Shown: piece after piece, positions 41,275 through 49,030 of the stretch | Layout of the letters: each line of letters starts with the position of its first letter | Numbering within the stretch: the stretch's first letter is position 1 | Origin: CAVWCW01 sp963753615 | GTDB taxonomy: Bacteria > Pseudomonadota > Gammaproteobacteria > Chromatiales > Chromatiaceae | Assembly (NCBI GenBank): GCA_963753615.1 | Contig: CAVWCW010000021.1 | Coordinates: 124,001-188,000 of the forward strand | Direction: 5' to 3' | DNA length: 64,000 bases | Notes under the pieces: generated by a model | What the model was told of the DNA's origin: nothing | The model's input: the letters and a program-made list of their open reading frames with translations, nothing else | The model's database searches: none | Program-made: the position numbers and the translations under genes

Positions 41275-42399
41275 CTATCGGAGCTTCCAGGTCATGGTGT
41301 CCGGAGTGTCTTGCATCCCCTGGAACTCGAGCACCAGGTCATTGAGCTCGCCGAACTCCGGCAGTACTGCCAGCACGTCGATGGCCTCGATTGCGATGTC
41401 CAGCGCCGCGTCGAGGTCGGCGCTATCGCCGTTGGCACGCTCGGCGATGCGCGCCTGCTGCAGGCGCCAATACAGTCCGTTGGGGTCCGCCGGGTTGACG
41501 AAAGATTCCAGAACCGCATCGAACTTGGTGTCGAAATCGGCGCTGCCGTCCACTGCCTGGAAGTACAGGTCCAGGTTCGCGGCCACTACCGCCGGCGCGT
41601 GGGGTACCAGATTGTCCACGCTGGGCCGGTTGTTGCTGCCTTCTTCCAGCAGTAGCACCCAGAGCCCGTCCCAGGTCGTGGGTCCGGCCTCCGGGGCCAG
41701 GCGCTCCAGCTCCAGGTCGATGTCCTGCAGCCCGGGCATTGGCACCATCAGCTCGTCGTCCAGGCTCAGATTTCGATAGTAGACGCTGCCGGTACCCTGA
41801 CTCAGGTCCATGCGCAGCTGCAGCCGATACCAGTCTCCCGGTTGGCCGGTGCCTCCCAGTTCCGCCAGGTGCAGGGTGCCCAGATCGGCCCCCGACAGCA
41901 GCAGCTGGCGCGCGCCGGTCGAGAGGTCGCGCATGAAGCCGAACTGGGGCCCAAGTTCGCCACCGCTGCGGTCCAGGATGCCGTTCCCGTTCACATCCCG
42001 CCCCAGCGCGAAGGCGCTGACGCCGGCGCCGGTAGTGTCGAACTGCATCACCGCTTGCGTCTCGTCACCGAAGAAGGGGCTGAAACCAAACGATGCGTCG
42101 TTGAGACGGGTCAAATAGATCCATTGGCTTAGGGCGCTGGTGGAGAACGGCCGCAGCAGCAGGGAGCCGTTGACGTGGTCCTCGCCAATTTCCGGGATAC
42201 CGCTGCCGCCAGCGGGGTCGGCGGCCCAGTTGTCCTGGTCTTCGATCAGCGCGGTGGTGATCAGCCCTTCGAAGTCATAGGTGGCGTCGGCCGCAAGACC
42301 GCTTGCCGGCAATAGCAATGCCCCCGCTAGAAGAGACAGACACGCCCCATAAAGACGCGGCGCTTGCCGGCGTCGGTTGGCTCGGTTCTTTTTCGACAT
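41275..42399 (-). CDS. secreted protein of unknown function with LamG/concanavalin-like N-terminal domain
   Basis: A 374-residue precursor starting at ATG 42399 (MSKKNRANRRRQAPRLYGAC), with a signal peptide cleaved around ASGLAA. The mature part starts DATYDFEGLITTALIEDQDN and contains a beta-rich region (FSTSALSQWIYLTRLNDASF, GVSAFALGRDVNGNGILDRS) that resembles exported carbohydrate-binding or LamG-like proteins. A calcium-loop-like DVNGNGILDRSG is visible at about 135. The C-terminal 100 residues are helical (DTKFDAVLESFVNPADPNGL). The family is not recognised with certainty. It is convergent with the caspase-like gene, 28 bp apart. Confidence 0.6.
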   Translation of the reverse strand: MSKKNRANRRRQAPRLYGACLSLLAGALLLPASGLAADATYDFEGLITTALIEDQDNWAADPAGGSGIPEIGEDHVNGSLLLRPFSTSALSQWIYLTRLNDASFGFSPFFGDETQAVMQFDTTGAGVSAFALGRDVNGNGILDRSGGELGPQFGFMRDLSTGARQLLLSGADLGTLHLAELGGTGQPGDWYRLQLRMDLSQGTGSVYYRNLSLDDELMVPMPGLQDIDLELERLAPEAGPTTWDGLWVLLLEEGSNNRPSVDNLVPHAPAVVAANLDLYFQAVDGSADFDTKFDAVLESFVNPADPNGLYWRLQQARIAERANGDSADLDAALDIAIEAIDVLAVLPEFGELNDLVLEFQGMQDTPDTMTWKLR

Positions 42400-42742
42400 T
42401 TCTGGTACCTGCTGGATGGTGTTGGTGGATTGCCGGGTATGGCGCGCTGGTCGCAGCCAGCCGCGTCCCGGCGGCTGGCTGCGAGCAGTGCCGTGGTAAA
42501 TACCAAGATTACCGGTCCCCGCGCTCGTGGCGGTGATCGAAATTGCCGAGCTAGCGATGGGGGACATGCTTTGCATCGGTCCGGGTCGAGAGGGCAGGGG
42601 GCGTCGTCCCCTAATATTCTAATATTATGCCACTTCGGTGTTCGGGCCTCAATCGCAATCCACTGCGAGGTAGAGGTCGGCGGCTGGCCCGAAGGGATAA
42701 AATGGACTAAGGTTTGAGCGTCTGGACAAGGGATGGGAGGCC
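42400..42742. other. divergent intergenic region with an AT-rich patch
   Basis: Separates two divergent genes. At 42612-42627 is TAATATTCTAATATTA, a strongly AT-rich run inside GC-rich surroundings. It could be a promoter -10 region or a regulator site, but no partner element is clear. Otherwise nothing recognisable. Confidence 0.35.
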
Positions 42743-43144
42743 ATGCTGAAGCGCCTGAAACAGTTTCTGTGGTGGCTGCCGTTCGGCCAAGTGCCGGACA
42801 TCGATGCTGCGGAGTTGGCACAAGCCCTGGCGGCACCCGAGCCGCCCCGGTTGCTGGACGTGCGCACTCGCGGAGAGTGGGAGAGCAGCCGCATCCCCGG
42901 TGCCCGAAACCTCGGGGTCCGCAGCCTCAGGCGCAAGCTGCCGGCCTTGGATTGGGATCGTCGCCAGCCGGTCGTGGCAATCTGCCTGTCGGCCCACCGC
43001 AGCATTCCCGCGGTGCGGTTGCTTACTCAGGCGGGATTCAGCGATGTCCGGCAACTGCGCGGCGGCATGATCGCTTGGTGGCGCCAGGGCCTGCCGGTGG
43101 AACGCGGACGCTCCGCGCGCGGGACGGAGGAGGAGAAATCATGA
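42743..43144 (+). CDS. single-domain rhodanese-like protein
   Basis: A 133-residue protein (MLKRLKQFLWWLPFGQVPDI) with one rhodanese domain: LLDVRTRGEWESSRIPGARN and the active-site loop VVAICLSAHRSIPAVRLL. The presumed catalytic Cys is in ICLSAHRS, a CxxxxR loop of suitable length. The first about 16 residues are hydrophobic and may associate with the membrane. It likely carries persulfide sulfur. Its stop overlaps the next gene by 4 bp (ATGA). Confidence 0.88.
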   Translation: MLKRLKQFLWWLPFGQVPDIDAAELAQALAAPEPPRLLDVRTRGEWESSRIPGARNLGVRSLRRKLPALDWDRRQPVVAICLSAHRSIPAVRLLTQAGFSDVRQLRGGMIAWWRQGLPVERGRSARGTEEEKS

Positions 43145-43686
43145 AGCGAATCCTGTACTGCCTGCCCCTGGTCGGCTCTCTGCTGGGTTGTGCCGGTGCT
43201 GACCGGCCTGATCCTGGCTCCCCCTTCTGGCTGCCGCCGGTGGGCACTGTAGTGGATCTGCATCAGGCGTTGACGGTGCCGCCGCCGGCGGCGCGGGTGT
43301 TCGTGCAACGCGGGGAGCTGACTTCCTCCGGTGGTCTCGATCAGTACCACCCGAGCTGCAATTTCGAGCTGGAGAAGATCTCGGAGCAGCCACAGGTCAT
43401 CGAGCCTGGACGGTTCACGGTAGTTCGGGTCTGGGGCCAACAGGGCGATTTCGTGCAGCAGGGGCCGGGGCGCCAGGCCGGGGCACTGCTGGCGGAGAGC
43501 CAGGACAATGGCTCCACCATGATCATTCACCAAGTGCATATGCGCCTGGCCTCCGAGCAAAAGCCCGAAGTGCGAAATCTGAGCTGCCGCGGCGGCCTCG
43601 ATGATCCCTGGCTGGCCCGCCCGCCCTCGGTGGACGAGATGGGCGAGGCCCTGGGCGAGATCGCCGACCTGGTGCTGCCGGAGTAG
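43141..43686 (+). CDS. conserved lipoprotein of unknown function, 181 aa
   Basis: A lipoprotein beginning MKRILYCLPLVGSLLGCAGA, with the lipobox LLGCAG at residues 15-20. The mature sequence is beta-rich (VVDLHQALTVPPPAARVFVQ, ELTSSGGLDQYHPSCNFELE) with two further cysteines (PSCNFE, NLSCRG) that may form a disulfide. It overlaps the rhodanese gene by 4 bp, so the two are co-expressed. No known family is recognised. The beta-strand pattern suggests a periplasmic binding or outer-membrane role. Confidence 0.65.
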   Translation: MKRILYCLPLVGSLLGCAGADRPDPGSPFWLPPVGTVVDLHQALTVPPPAARVFVQRGELTSSGGLDQYHPSCNFELEKISEQPQVIEPGRFTVVRVWGQQGDFVQQGPGRQAGALLAESQDNGSTMIIHQVHMRLASEQKPEVRNLSCRGGLDDPWLARPPSVDEMGEALGEIADLVLPE

Positions 43687-43751
43687 CACCGCTTCCGGCA
43701 TAAGGTGTCGGTGGCCGGAGGCATTCGACCTCGCTGCCAGTGCAAGCGCCC

Positions 43752-43777
43752 AATCGGCGCGGAAGCGCGCCTCCTAC
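43752..43777. repeat. REP-like element, single arm
   Basis: AATCGGCGCGGAAGCGCGCC with CTCCTAC following is the right arm of the palindrome at 18850-18928, changed at two positions. It lies in the gap between convergent genes. The left arm is missing. Confidence 0.55.
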
Positions 43778-43831
43778 CTAGCCGCAAGTTTACGGGGGGC
43801 ACTGCGCTGGTACGCTCAGTCGTCAGTCTTT

Positions 43832-44233
43832 CTATCCCTGATCCGTCACCCCAAGCACCCCGGCCAGCACGTCGCGCAGCCGGTGCCCGCCCTGGGATTG
43901 CACGAATGACAGCACGACGGGCAGGAATTTCGCCACCATGCCGCTGTCGAGCCCGACGTCGTTGAAACCCTCGGCGAGGCTGGCCAGATTGCCGAGGGCG
44001 CCGATCTTGCCGCCGAAGGCTGAGGCCAGCGCGCCCAAGCTCCCGAGCCGCTCGCCGCCGACGTCCGGAGCGGTCTCGATCAACTGATCGATCTCCGGAA
44101 CGGCTGCGCGTAGTTGGCCGAATTCGCCGCTGCTGAGTTGATCTTTGGCCAGTTTGAACAGCAGGCCGGCAGCGCCCGTTGCCTGGGCCTCGTCGACACC
44201 GAGTTGACTCACCAGTTGCTCGATGATTTCCAT
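43832..44233 (-). CDS. DUF2780 family protein
   Basis: A 133-residue small helical protein starting MEIIEQLVSQLGVDEAQATG. It has the DUF2780 pattern: an amphipathic N-terminus, AGLLFKLAKDQLSSGEFGQL, and the glycine-rich LASAFGGKIGALGNLASLAE followed by LDSGMVAKFLPVVLSFVQSQ. No signal peptide. Family members are widespread, of unknown function and often called VcgC/VcgE-like. It is separated from the redox operon downstream by 77 bp. Confidence 0.8.
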   Translation of the reverse strand: MEIIEQLVSQLGVDEAQATGAAGLLFKLAKDQLSSGEFGQLRAAVPEIDQLIETAPDVGGERLGSLGALASAFGGKIGALGNLASLAEGFNDVGLDSGMVAKFLPVVLSFVQSQGGHRLRDVLAGVLGVTDQG

Positions 44234-44310
44234 AATCTGCTTCCTTGATTGGGTGGCTCGATGACTCGGGCAACGCCAGAGCCGCCCTCACTTAAATGAT
44301 ACCGCCGCGT

Positions 44311-45624
44311 TCACCTGGGTTCTTTCAGCAAGGCCTCGATGCGGGCGATCACCTCCGCTCCCTCCCAGTCGATGGCGCGGTTGAACGAGTAACGAATCTG
44401 TCCCTTGCGGTCGAGCAGAAACGAGCTTGGAAAGCTGAAAACCTTCCAGTTCAGACTGGAGCGTCCGTCCCGGTCCAGCAGGATCGGAAAATGCACCGGG
44501 ACGCGGTCGGTGAACTTGGCGATCGCCTCCGGGGGCTCGCGATAGTCGACCGATACGATGGTGAATTCGCCGTCAGCATAGCGTTCGGCCAGTCGGTTGA
44601 GGGAAGGAACCTCTTCCACGCAGGGTGGGCACCAGGTGGCCCAGAAATTGACCAGAGTGACCCGGCCCCGGAAGTCGGCCAAGCGCCTGAGTTCGCCGTC
44701 CAGGTCGCGCAGGGCCAGCGCCGGGGCCGGCTCCGGCGAAGCGTAGGCGTGCAGTTCGTGGCTGCGAGCTCGGGCGGCGGTGGCGTCGGCGGTTGCGGCC
44801 AGCGGGGCCGGGCCTCGGGGTTGGGGCTCGGCTTCGAGCAGGTGCGCCACCTGCAGAAGGTTGGCCGCTACCGCGGCGCTGGCCCGATCTTCTTCGGGGT
44901 GCTCCCCGGGGGGGTGCATGAAGAACCAGTCGCGCACCTCGGGCAGCAGCCAGACATAAGCGCGGGCACCGCCGCCCCAGAGCGCCTGCAGCAGCGCTTC
45001 GAGCCGCCAGCGTTGGGCTCCGCGCTCGGGCTGATAGATGAACAGGGGCAGATTGGTGGCGGCGGTGATCGGATCGAGCTGCGGCTCCTGTCCCGCGGCC
45101 GGCGCGGGGCCGTGCAGGTTGGGGTAGAACAGCAGGGCGCCGATCAGGCGCGACTCTGGTTCGGCTGTCGCCTGCCACTGGCGCACCCCGCGCAGCAAGG
45201 GCAGGGGCATGCGGTCGTAGGCGGCCAGCAGAATGCGTTTGTCGCTGCGCCGGTGGGCCTCGGCGATCAGGCCCGCTACGCCGGCGCCGGGGAGTTGGCG
45301 GATATTCTCGCTGCTGCGGGCGAGAAAATAGTCGGCCAGCAGATCTACCCGCCAGATTTCCACGCCCTGGGTCTGGATTGCGCCCAGCATGGCCTCGAAC
45401 TGGGGCCGCTCCTCGCCATGATCGAGCAGAAAGATCAGCAGCAGGTCTCCGTCGGCGGGCATTACCTCGACGCTGATCTCGGTATCGTCCGCGGCGAACA
45501 GGCTGAAACCGGCCGGGGCCGCGTGCGCCACATCGGTGACCAGCAGCCAAAGCAGCAGCGCGAGCCACCGCCGCCCCCACCCCCACCCCGGTGCCAAGGG
45601 CCGATCTTCGGATTCAGTCTTCAT
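44311..45624 (-). CDS. exported fusion: alpha/beta-hydrolase-like domain plus TlpA-type thioredoxin domain
   Basis: A 437-residue protein with signal peptide (WLALLLWLLVTDVAHAAPAG). The N-terminal half (about 40-265) looks like an exported alpha/beta-hydrolase-type domain (DUF3530-like): LLLIFLLDHGEERPQFEAML, IWRVDLLADYFLARS, ILLAAYDRMPLPLLRGV, GALLFYPNLHGP. The expected GxSxG nucleophile reads AYDRM, so it is probably not catalytic. The C-terminal part is a TlpA/ResA-type domain with the redox motif WATWCPPCVEEV (Cys332 and Cys335) and cis-Pro loop FPSSFLLD. It overlaps the cupin gene upstream by 11 bp. A role in periplasmic thiol reduction is likely. Confidence 0.8.
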   Translation of the reverse strand: MKTESEDRPLAPGWGWGRRWLALLLWLLVTDVAHAAPAGFSLFAADDTEISVEVMPADGDLLLIFLLDHGEERPQFEAMLGAIQTQGVEIWRVDLLADYFLARSSENIRQLPGAGVAGLIAEAHRRSDKRILLAAYDRMPLPLLRGVRQWQATAEPESRLIGALLFYPNLHGPAPAAGQEPQLDPITAATNLPLFIYQPERGAQRWRLEALLQALWGGGARAYVWLLPEVRDWFFMHPPGEHPEEDRASAAVAANLLQVAHLLEAEPQPRGPAPLAATADATAARARSHELHAYASPEPAPALALRDLDGELRRLADFRGRVTLVNFWATWCPPCVEEVPSLNRLAERYADGEFTIVSVDYREPPEAIAKFTDRVPVHFPILLDRDGRSSLNWKVFSFPSSFLLDRKGQIRYSFNRAIDWEGAEVIARIEALLKEPR

Positions 45625-46066
45625 CCGGGCGGTAAAGGATCACATGCTCCTGCTCTCGGGGATCGTTGCGCACGACGATCGCCCGCGCCGGCTGGCTGTC
45701 GCTGAGGTTGATCGGCTGGTGGGGCAGATCCGGGGGGATGAACAGAAAATCCCCGGCCTCGGTGATAGCCGATTGTTTGAGCCCCGGGCCGTAGCGGGTC
45801 TCGACCCGGCCTTCGAGCACATAGACCGCGCTTTCGAAACCTTGGTGCGAATGGGGCTCGGCTCGGGCCCCGGGGGGGATAATCACCAGGTTCATGGACA
45901 GGCCCCGAGCCCCCGCGGTTTCCGCCGAGATGCCGACGAAGTTGGGCAGCCCCTGGCGGGTCATGATCTCCAGCGGGCTCTTGATCAGCTGCAGCCGTTG
46001 CGCTTCGGCCGCGGCAGGGGCGGTGGCGAATAGCGTAAGCAGGGCGACAGCGAGGGGTGTTTTCAT
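45614..46066 (-). CDS. periplasmic cupin domain protein
   Basis: A 150-residue protein (MKTPLAVALLTLFATAPAAA) with a signal peptide and a single cupin domain. The two cupin motifs are present: GARAEPHSHQGFESAVYVLEG (metal ligands H, H, E) and AGDFLFIPPDLPHQPINLSD (final His). The metal site is intact, so a metal-dependent enzyme or binding role is possible. Its start overlaps the META lipoprotein gene's stop by 4 bp, and its 3' end overlaps the TlpA-fusion start by 11 bp. The three genes form a tight operon. Confidence 0.85.
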   Translation of the reverse strand: MKTPLAVALLTLFATAPAAAEAQRLQLIKSPLEIMTRQGLPNFVGISAETAGARGLSMNLVIIPPGARAEPHSHQGFESAVYVLEGRVETRYGPGLKQSAITEAGDFLFIPPDLPHQPINLSDSQPARAIVVRNDPREQEHVILYRPDED

Positions 46067-46965
46067 TGGGGCTCCACTTCCGAGACGGGATCGAAGAGTA
46101 ACTGGTCGGGGCTCTCTTGCGGCCCGTCCCGATAGTCGAGCGCGAGCTGGCCGAGGCGAAAACGAAAGCCGGTCGTCCGTTCCAGGGCCTCCAGGAAGCG
46201 GTCTTCCGCCTCCATCTGCGGGTCCTGGCAGAGCTTGCGGGTGGCGATTACCGGTCCCAGCGTCAGGTCCTGGGGGTTGTCGCCGGGATGCAGATCGGCG
46301 CCGTAGCGGTTACAGCCGGCGGAGCCGGAGACCTTGCCGTCTCGGAAGCGGGCGTTGATCTCGACCCCGGGGGCCAGGGGCCGTTCTCGACCCAGATGGG
46401 TGAGGCGCCAGGCCGTGCCTTCCAGATCGGCCAGGGAAATCGGCCCATTATCGGTCGATTGTTCCAGCGCCAACAGGCCGCCGTCCAGCCGGTAGCTTTG
46501 CTGCAGTTTGCGGCTCGGACAGCAGGCCGCGTCCCCGGGTCCGGCGGCGACCAGTTCCAGCACCAGGAGATCGCCTTCCAGGCGGAAGGCCTGCACCTGC
46601 ACCCGGTCGCCGACCAGCCGGGTGGCCAGGTTGCGGGCTTCCGCCCCGACGCGGCCGGCCACCGCCAGATACAGGCGCTCGCCGCTGCCCCCGGATCGCT
46701 CGATCAGCAGCACCGCCGCCTCTTCGCTGCCGTTGCCTTCGAGGTCGCCCCGAAGTTGCGGGCGCTCGGCCAGGGTCAACCGCGGTCGGGCGGCACCGCC
46801 GGGAACATAGGATGGCCCGAGGTAGCTGCCCTCGGTCAGGGTCACCGGACGGTCAAACACGCCGGAATAGGTGAGCCCGCGCAGTTCCGCGTCGCTTAGC
46901 GGGGGCGGGGGATTGGTTTGGCAGGCGGCGAGACCCAGAGTCAGGGCGAGAACGATACTTCGCAT
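46063..46965 (-). CDS. META-domain lipoprotein (HslJ-like C-terminus)
   Basis: A 300-residue lipoprotein: MRSIVLALTLGLAACQTNPP, with the Cys after LAA as lipid acceptor. Residues about 60-170 are beta-rich and of unclear type (LTEGSYLGPSYVPGG, GNGSEEAAVLLIERSGGSGE). The C-terminal part is a META domain (LEGTAWRLTHLGRERPLAPG, FRDGKVSGSAGCNRYGADLH, then LTLGPVIATRKLCQDPQMEA), as in HslJ-type proteins with the conserved G-CN-Y pattern. First gene of an operon with the cupin and TlpA-fusion genes. HslJ-like proteins have roles in stress and membrane integrity. Confidence 0.82.
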   Translation of the reverse strand: MRSIVLALTLGLAACQTNPPPPLSDAELRGLTYSGVFDRPVTLTEGSYLGPSYVPGGAARPRLTLAERPQLRGDLEGNGSEEAAVLLIERSGGSGERLYLAVAGRVGAEARNLATRLVGDRVQVQAFRLEGDLLVLELVAAGPGDAACCPSRKLQQSYRLDGGLLALEQSTDNGPISLADLEGTAWRLTHLGRERPLAPGVEINARFRDGKVSGSAGCNRYGADLHPGDNPQDLTLGPVIATRKLCQDPQMEAEDRFLEALERTTGFRFRLGQLALDYRDGPQESPDQLLFDPVSEVEPQ

Positions 46966-47111
46966 GCGGGAGTCCGGCAGTGAAAAACCCCAAGGGTAGC
47001 CGATTGGCGCCGGGAAGAAACCCCCAACAGGGGCTGTTGCAAAGAAAAATCTATCGATCTGCGGTTCTACGGGATCTGAGATGGGAATTTGTTTCGGTTG
47101 GAGTTGGCGTC

Positions 47112-47140
47112 GAAAAGAAAGCGGGGGCCGTAGCCCCCGG
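47112..47140 (-). terminator. rho-independent terminator of the small secreted repeat protein gene
   Basis: On the minus strand a stem CGGGGGCTACGGCCCCCGC (GGGGGC with GCCCCC) is followed by TTTCTTTTCG, an intrinsic terminator shape, 12 bp after the stop at 47152. Confidence 0.75.
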
Positions 47141-47151
47141 GTACTGTTGCA

Positions 47152-47514
47152 TCACAGGTCCGGATTCCCCACTTCGAAACCGTTGTAGATGCTCCACTGT
47201 TGGAACGGGCCGCTGTCGCCGCCGAACCCGCGGGTGCCGCTTCCGATGGCCGGCTTAGAGCCGATCATGGCCACTTCAGTAGAGCTTCCGGTCCGGCCGT
47301 CGTTGGAAAGCTCTGGGTTACCCACTTCGAAGCCGTTGTAGACGAGCGCGTCGAAGCCGATCCCCGAATCGGAGCTGCGGTTCTGTGCGGTGTATGCCTC
47401 GGTGGAGAGTTCCGAGTTCCCCGCCGCAAAACCGTGGTAGACCTCGGCGTCACTGGCGGCCTGCAGAGAACCGGCAAACAACAGGGCGATGGCAGTTGCT
47501 AGTGTGTGTTTCAT
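47152..47514 (-). CDS. small secreted protein with three repeats of a Tyr-Gly-Phe-Gly-Asn motif
   Basis: A 120-residue precursor (MKHTLATAIALLFAGSLQAA) with a signal peptide and a mature region of about 100 residues. Three related motifs occur: VYHGFAAGNSELS, VYNGFEVGNPELS and IYNGFEVGNPDL at the very C-terminus, of general form [VI]Y-x-GFxxGNx[ED]L. Between them are Ser/Gly-rich linkers. I recall related YxGFxxGNP motifs in small exported proteins of other gammaproteobacteria, but no function is known to me. It is followed by its own terminator. A signal-peptide-bearing small repeat protein fits a cell-surface or secreted peptide. Confidence 0.75.
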   Translation of the reverse strand: MKHTLATAIALLFAGSLQAASDAEVYHGFAAGNSELSTEAYTAQNRSSDSGIGFDALVYNGFEVGNPELSNDGRTGSSTEVAMIGSKPAIGSGTRGFGGDSGPFQQWSIYNGFEVGNPDL

Positions 47515-47607
47515 AGTCTTGACCCCTTTTCTGGTTTCGCGATCAATCTCGCTTACCTAAGGAGACCCCGGGCCGGACGTAAATCTTTCGGCCGGCAGCT
47601 GCGGCTG

Positions 47608-47688
47608 CCGATTCCGCTCCAGAGCGGCGCCCATCCGCGCGGGCCCTGCGCCAGCGACGCGATACCTGGTGAAATATCCGGACTAGCG
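47608..47688. repeat. interspersed 80-bp repeat, copy A
   Basis: Closely matches 58217-58297. Shared blocks include CGCTCCAGAGCGGCGCCCA, GGCCCTGCGCCAG followed by GACGCGA, and GGTGAAATATC with the following CCGG. The two copies have differences spread along their length but stay aligned. The right-hand end also matches 12035-12058. It lies upstream of the truncated gene at 47768. Confidence 0.7.
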
Positions 47689-47767
47689 GCGCCGATACCA
47701 GTTCTTTGTTGCCGCTGATCAATCTTTCCCCCGACAGCCCTAGCCCGCTGCCCGAAACATTTCATAA

Positions 47768-48316
47768 TTCCAGAAGGATGCTCGGAAAACGAAGGGGGGG
47801 CCGTATATCGGTGTCGGCGGGCAGTTCGTCGCCTGCGACTATCCGGGCTTCAGCATGCGTGACGACTGGACCGGAGCCAGCTTCGTCGAAGCGGGGGCGA
47901 ATCGCGCTGTTATGATCCTCGGTCACAAGGGGTGCACCAACGGCTACTACTGCGGCGGAACCGGCGCTGATCCGGAGTGCCATGCGACCCCCTTGTCCGG
48001 CGAGTGCGAGCGCTTCTGCGGCGAGGGTCGCGGCTTCCATTGCGGACCCTACCGGCGCCAGGTGATCTTCTACGACGTCGACGAACTGGGCCAGGCCGCC
48101 CTTGGAGAACGCCCGCCCTGGAGTCTGCTGCCCTGCGAGACCCGGGAACCCACGGAGTTCTATCTGGAGCCCCTGGACGGGAACACCTGCGGGAATCTGG
48201 GAGGTATGGCTTTCGACAGCGCCGGCGGCCGCCTCTTCATGATGGAGCGGGGGCTGAGCGGCTATGCGGGCGATAATGCCGCGGTGGTGCATGTGTGGTC
48301 GGTGGAGGCCGATTGA
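47768..48316 (+). pseudogene. 5'-truncated cysteine-rich secreted-protein fragment
   Basis: An open frame with no usable start between the stop at 47765 and the end at 48316. It reads KGGPYIGVGGQFVACDYPGF, then CTNGYYCGGTGADPECHATP, SGECERFCGEGRGFHCGPYR and VIFYDVDELGQAALG, ending NTCGNLGGMAFDSAGGRLFM and VVHVWSVEAD. Many Cys and Gly residues and conserved-looking blocks suggest the C-terminal part of a larger exported protein. The 5' portion is missing and the left side carries the 80-bp repeat (47608-47688), which may mark the deletion. An internal ATG at 47855 could still begin a shorter product. Confidence 0.5.
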
Positions 48317-48897
48317 TATCGGTTGCCGGAGAACGGAAGTCATAACCGGGCGAGGGTGAGCGCGCTTTTCAATGCGGCAGGCAGCACTCCTCCCGCGCAG
48401 CACCTTTGCCAGCCTCTGCCGTTCCGCGGTATCCGGTGCCGCCTGGGTAACCGATGCGAAAATCATCGGTAAGCCTAGCTTTCCTCGTGCTTCAGTTTAC
48501 TGCGGGATCGACTCGAACATCGGCTGAAGGAACGGGCATCAGCGAACAACGTCCGCGGCCTGGGCCTTATCCGGTTGGCGAACCGGAATTCAGACGGGGC
48601 GACTCGCTTTGCCGGACCGCAGCTCGCGGCAATGGTCCGGAGCTATCGGAACGCCTCGCGGTGACGAGTGTGTGGTGCGCGGCGCATGACAGACCACTTC
48701 AAGTGGCTCCGTCTTTATCGTCCGTGTTTCCCGGCCAAAACACGCCGCTCAGAATCTCGTCGGTCATCCATCGGATCGGCGCCTGCGTGCGGTGGCTCAT
48801 CGGTTGATCCACTACAGCGGACTCCTGGTCCGATGCCGATATCGGCACTATCGGTCCTCTATCTTCTCGTCGCGGCGGGTCATCGACTGTTCTGCAC
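48317..48897. other. long non-coding or decayed stretch
   Basis: No supported gene across 581 bp. A plus-strand frame (48454-48807) starts with a signal-peptide-like MRKSSVSLAFLVLQFTAG but soon becomes arginine- and serine-rich without homology, so it is not called. The sequence may be remains of a larger gene or regulatory DNA ahead of the phospholipid operon. No motif stands out. Confidence 0.35.
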
Positions 48898-49026
48898 ATG
48901 ACCTTCTGCAAGCCCTTCATCTGGACGGCTGTGCTAGCCTTGACGATTTATGGGACGCCGGTTGGGCCGGTCGATGCGGCTGGTATGGCGTTTTTGGCCC
49001 TCGGCATGTACCTGGTGAGGCGATAA
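48898..49026 (+). CDS. small hydrophobic membrane protein (42 aa) ahead of the CdsA-like gene
   Basis: ATG at 48898 to TAA at 49024-49026, 4 bp before the start of the cdsA-like gene. The product MTFCKPFIWTAVLALTIYGT followed by PVGPVDAAGMAFLALGMYLV and RR is almost entirely hydrophobic: one or two membrane segments with a basic end. No ribosome-binding site is strong and no homologue is known to me, so it may be a chance frame. Its tight spacing to the operon is the main support. Confidence 0.4.
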   Translation: MTFCKPFIWTAVLALTIYGTPVGPVDAAGMAFLALGMYLVRR

Positions 49027-49030
49027 CCGC

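Noticed and set aside
48454..48807. A possible secreted protein (MRKSSVSLAFLVLQFTAG start)
   Set aside because: Only the first 20 residues look like a signal peptide. The rest is low-complexity and homology-free, with no ribosome-binding site, so I left it in the gap description.
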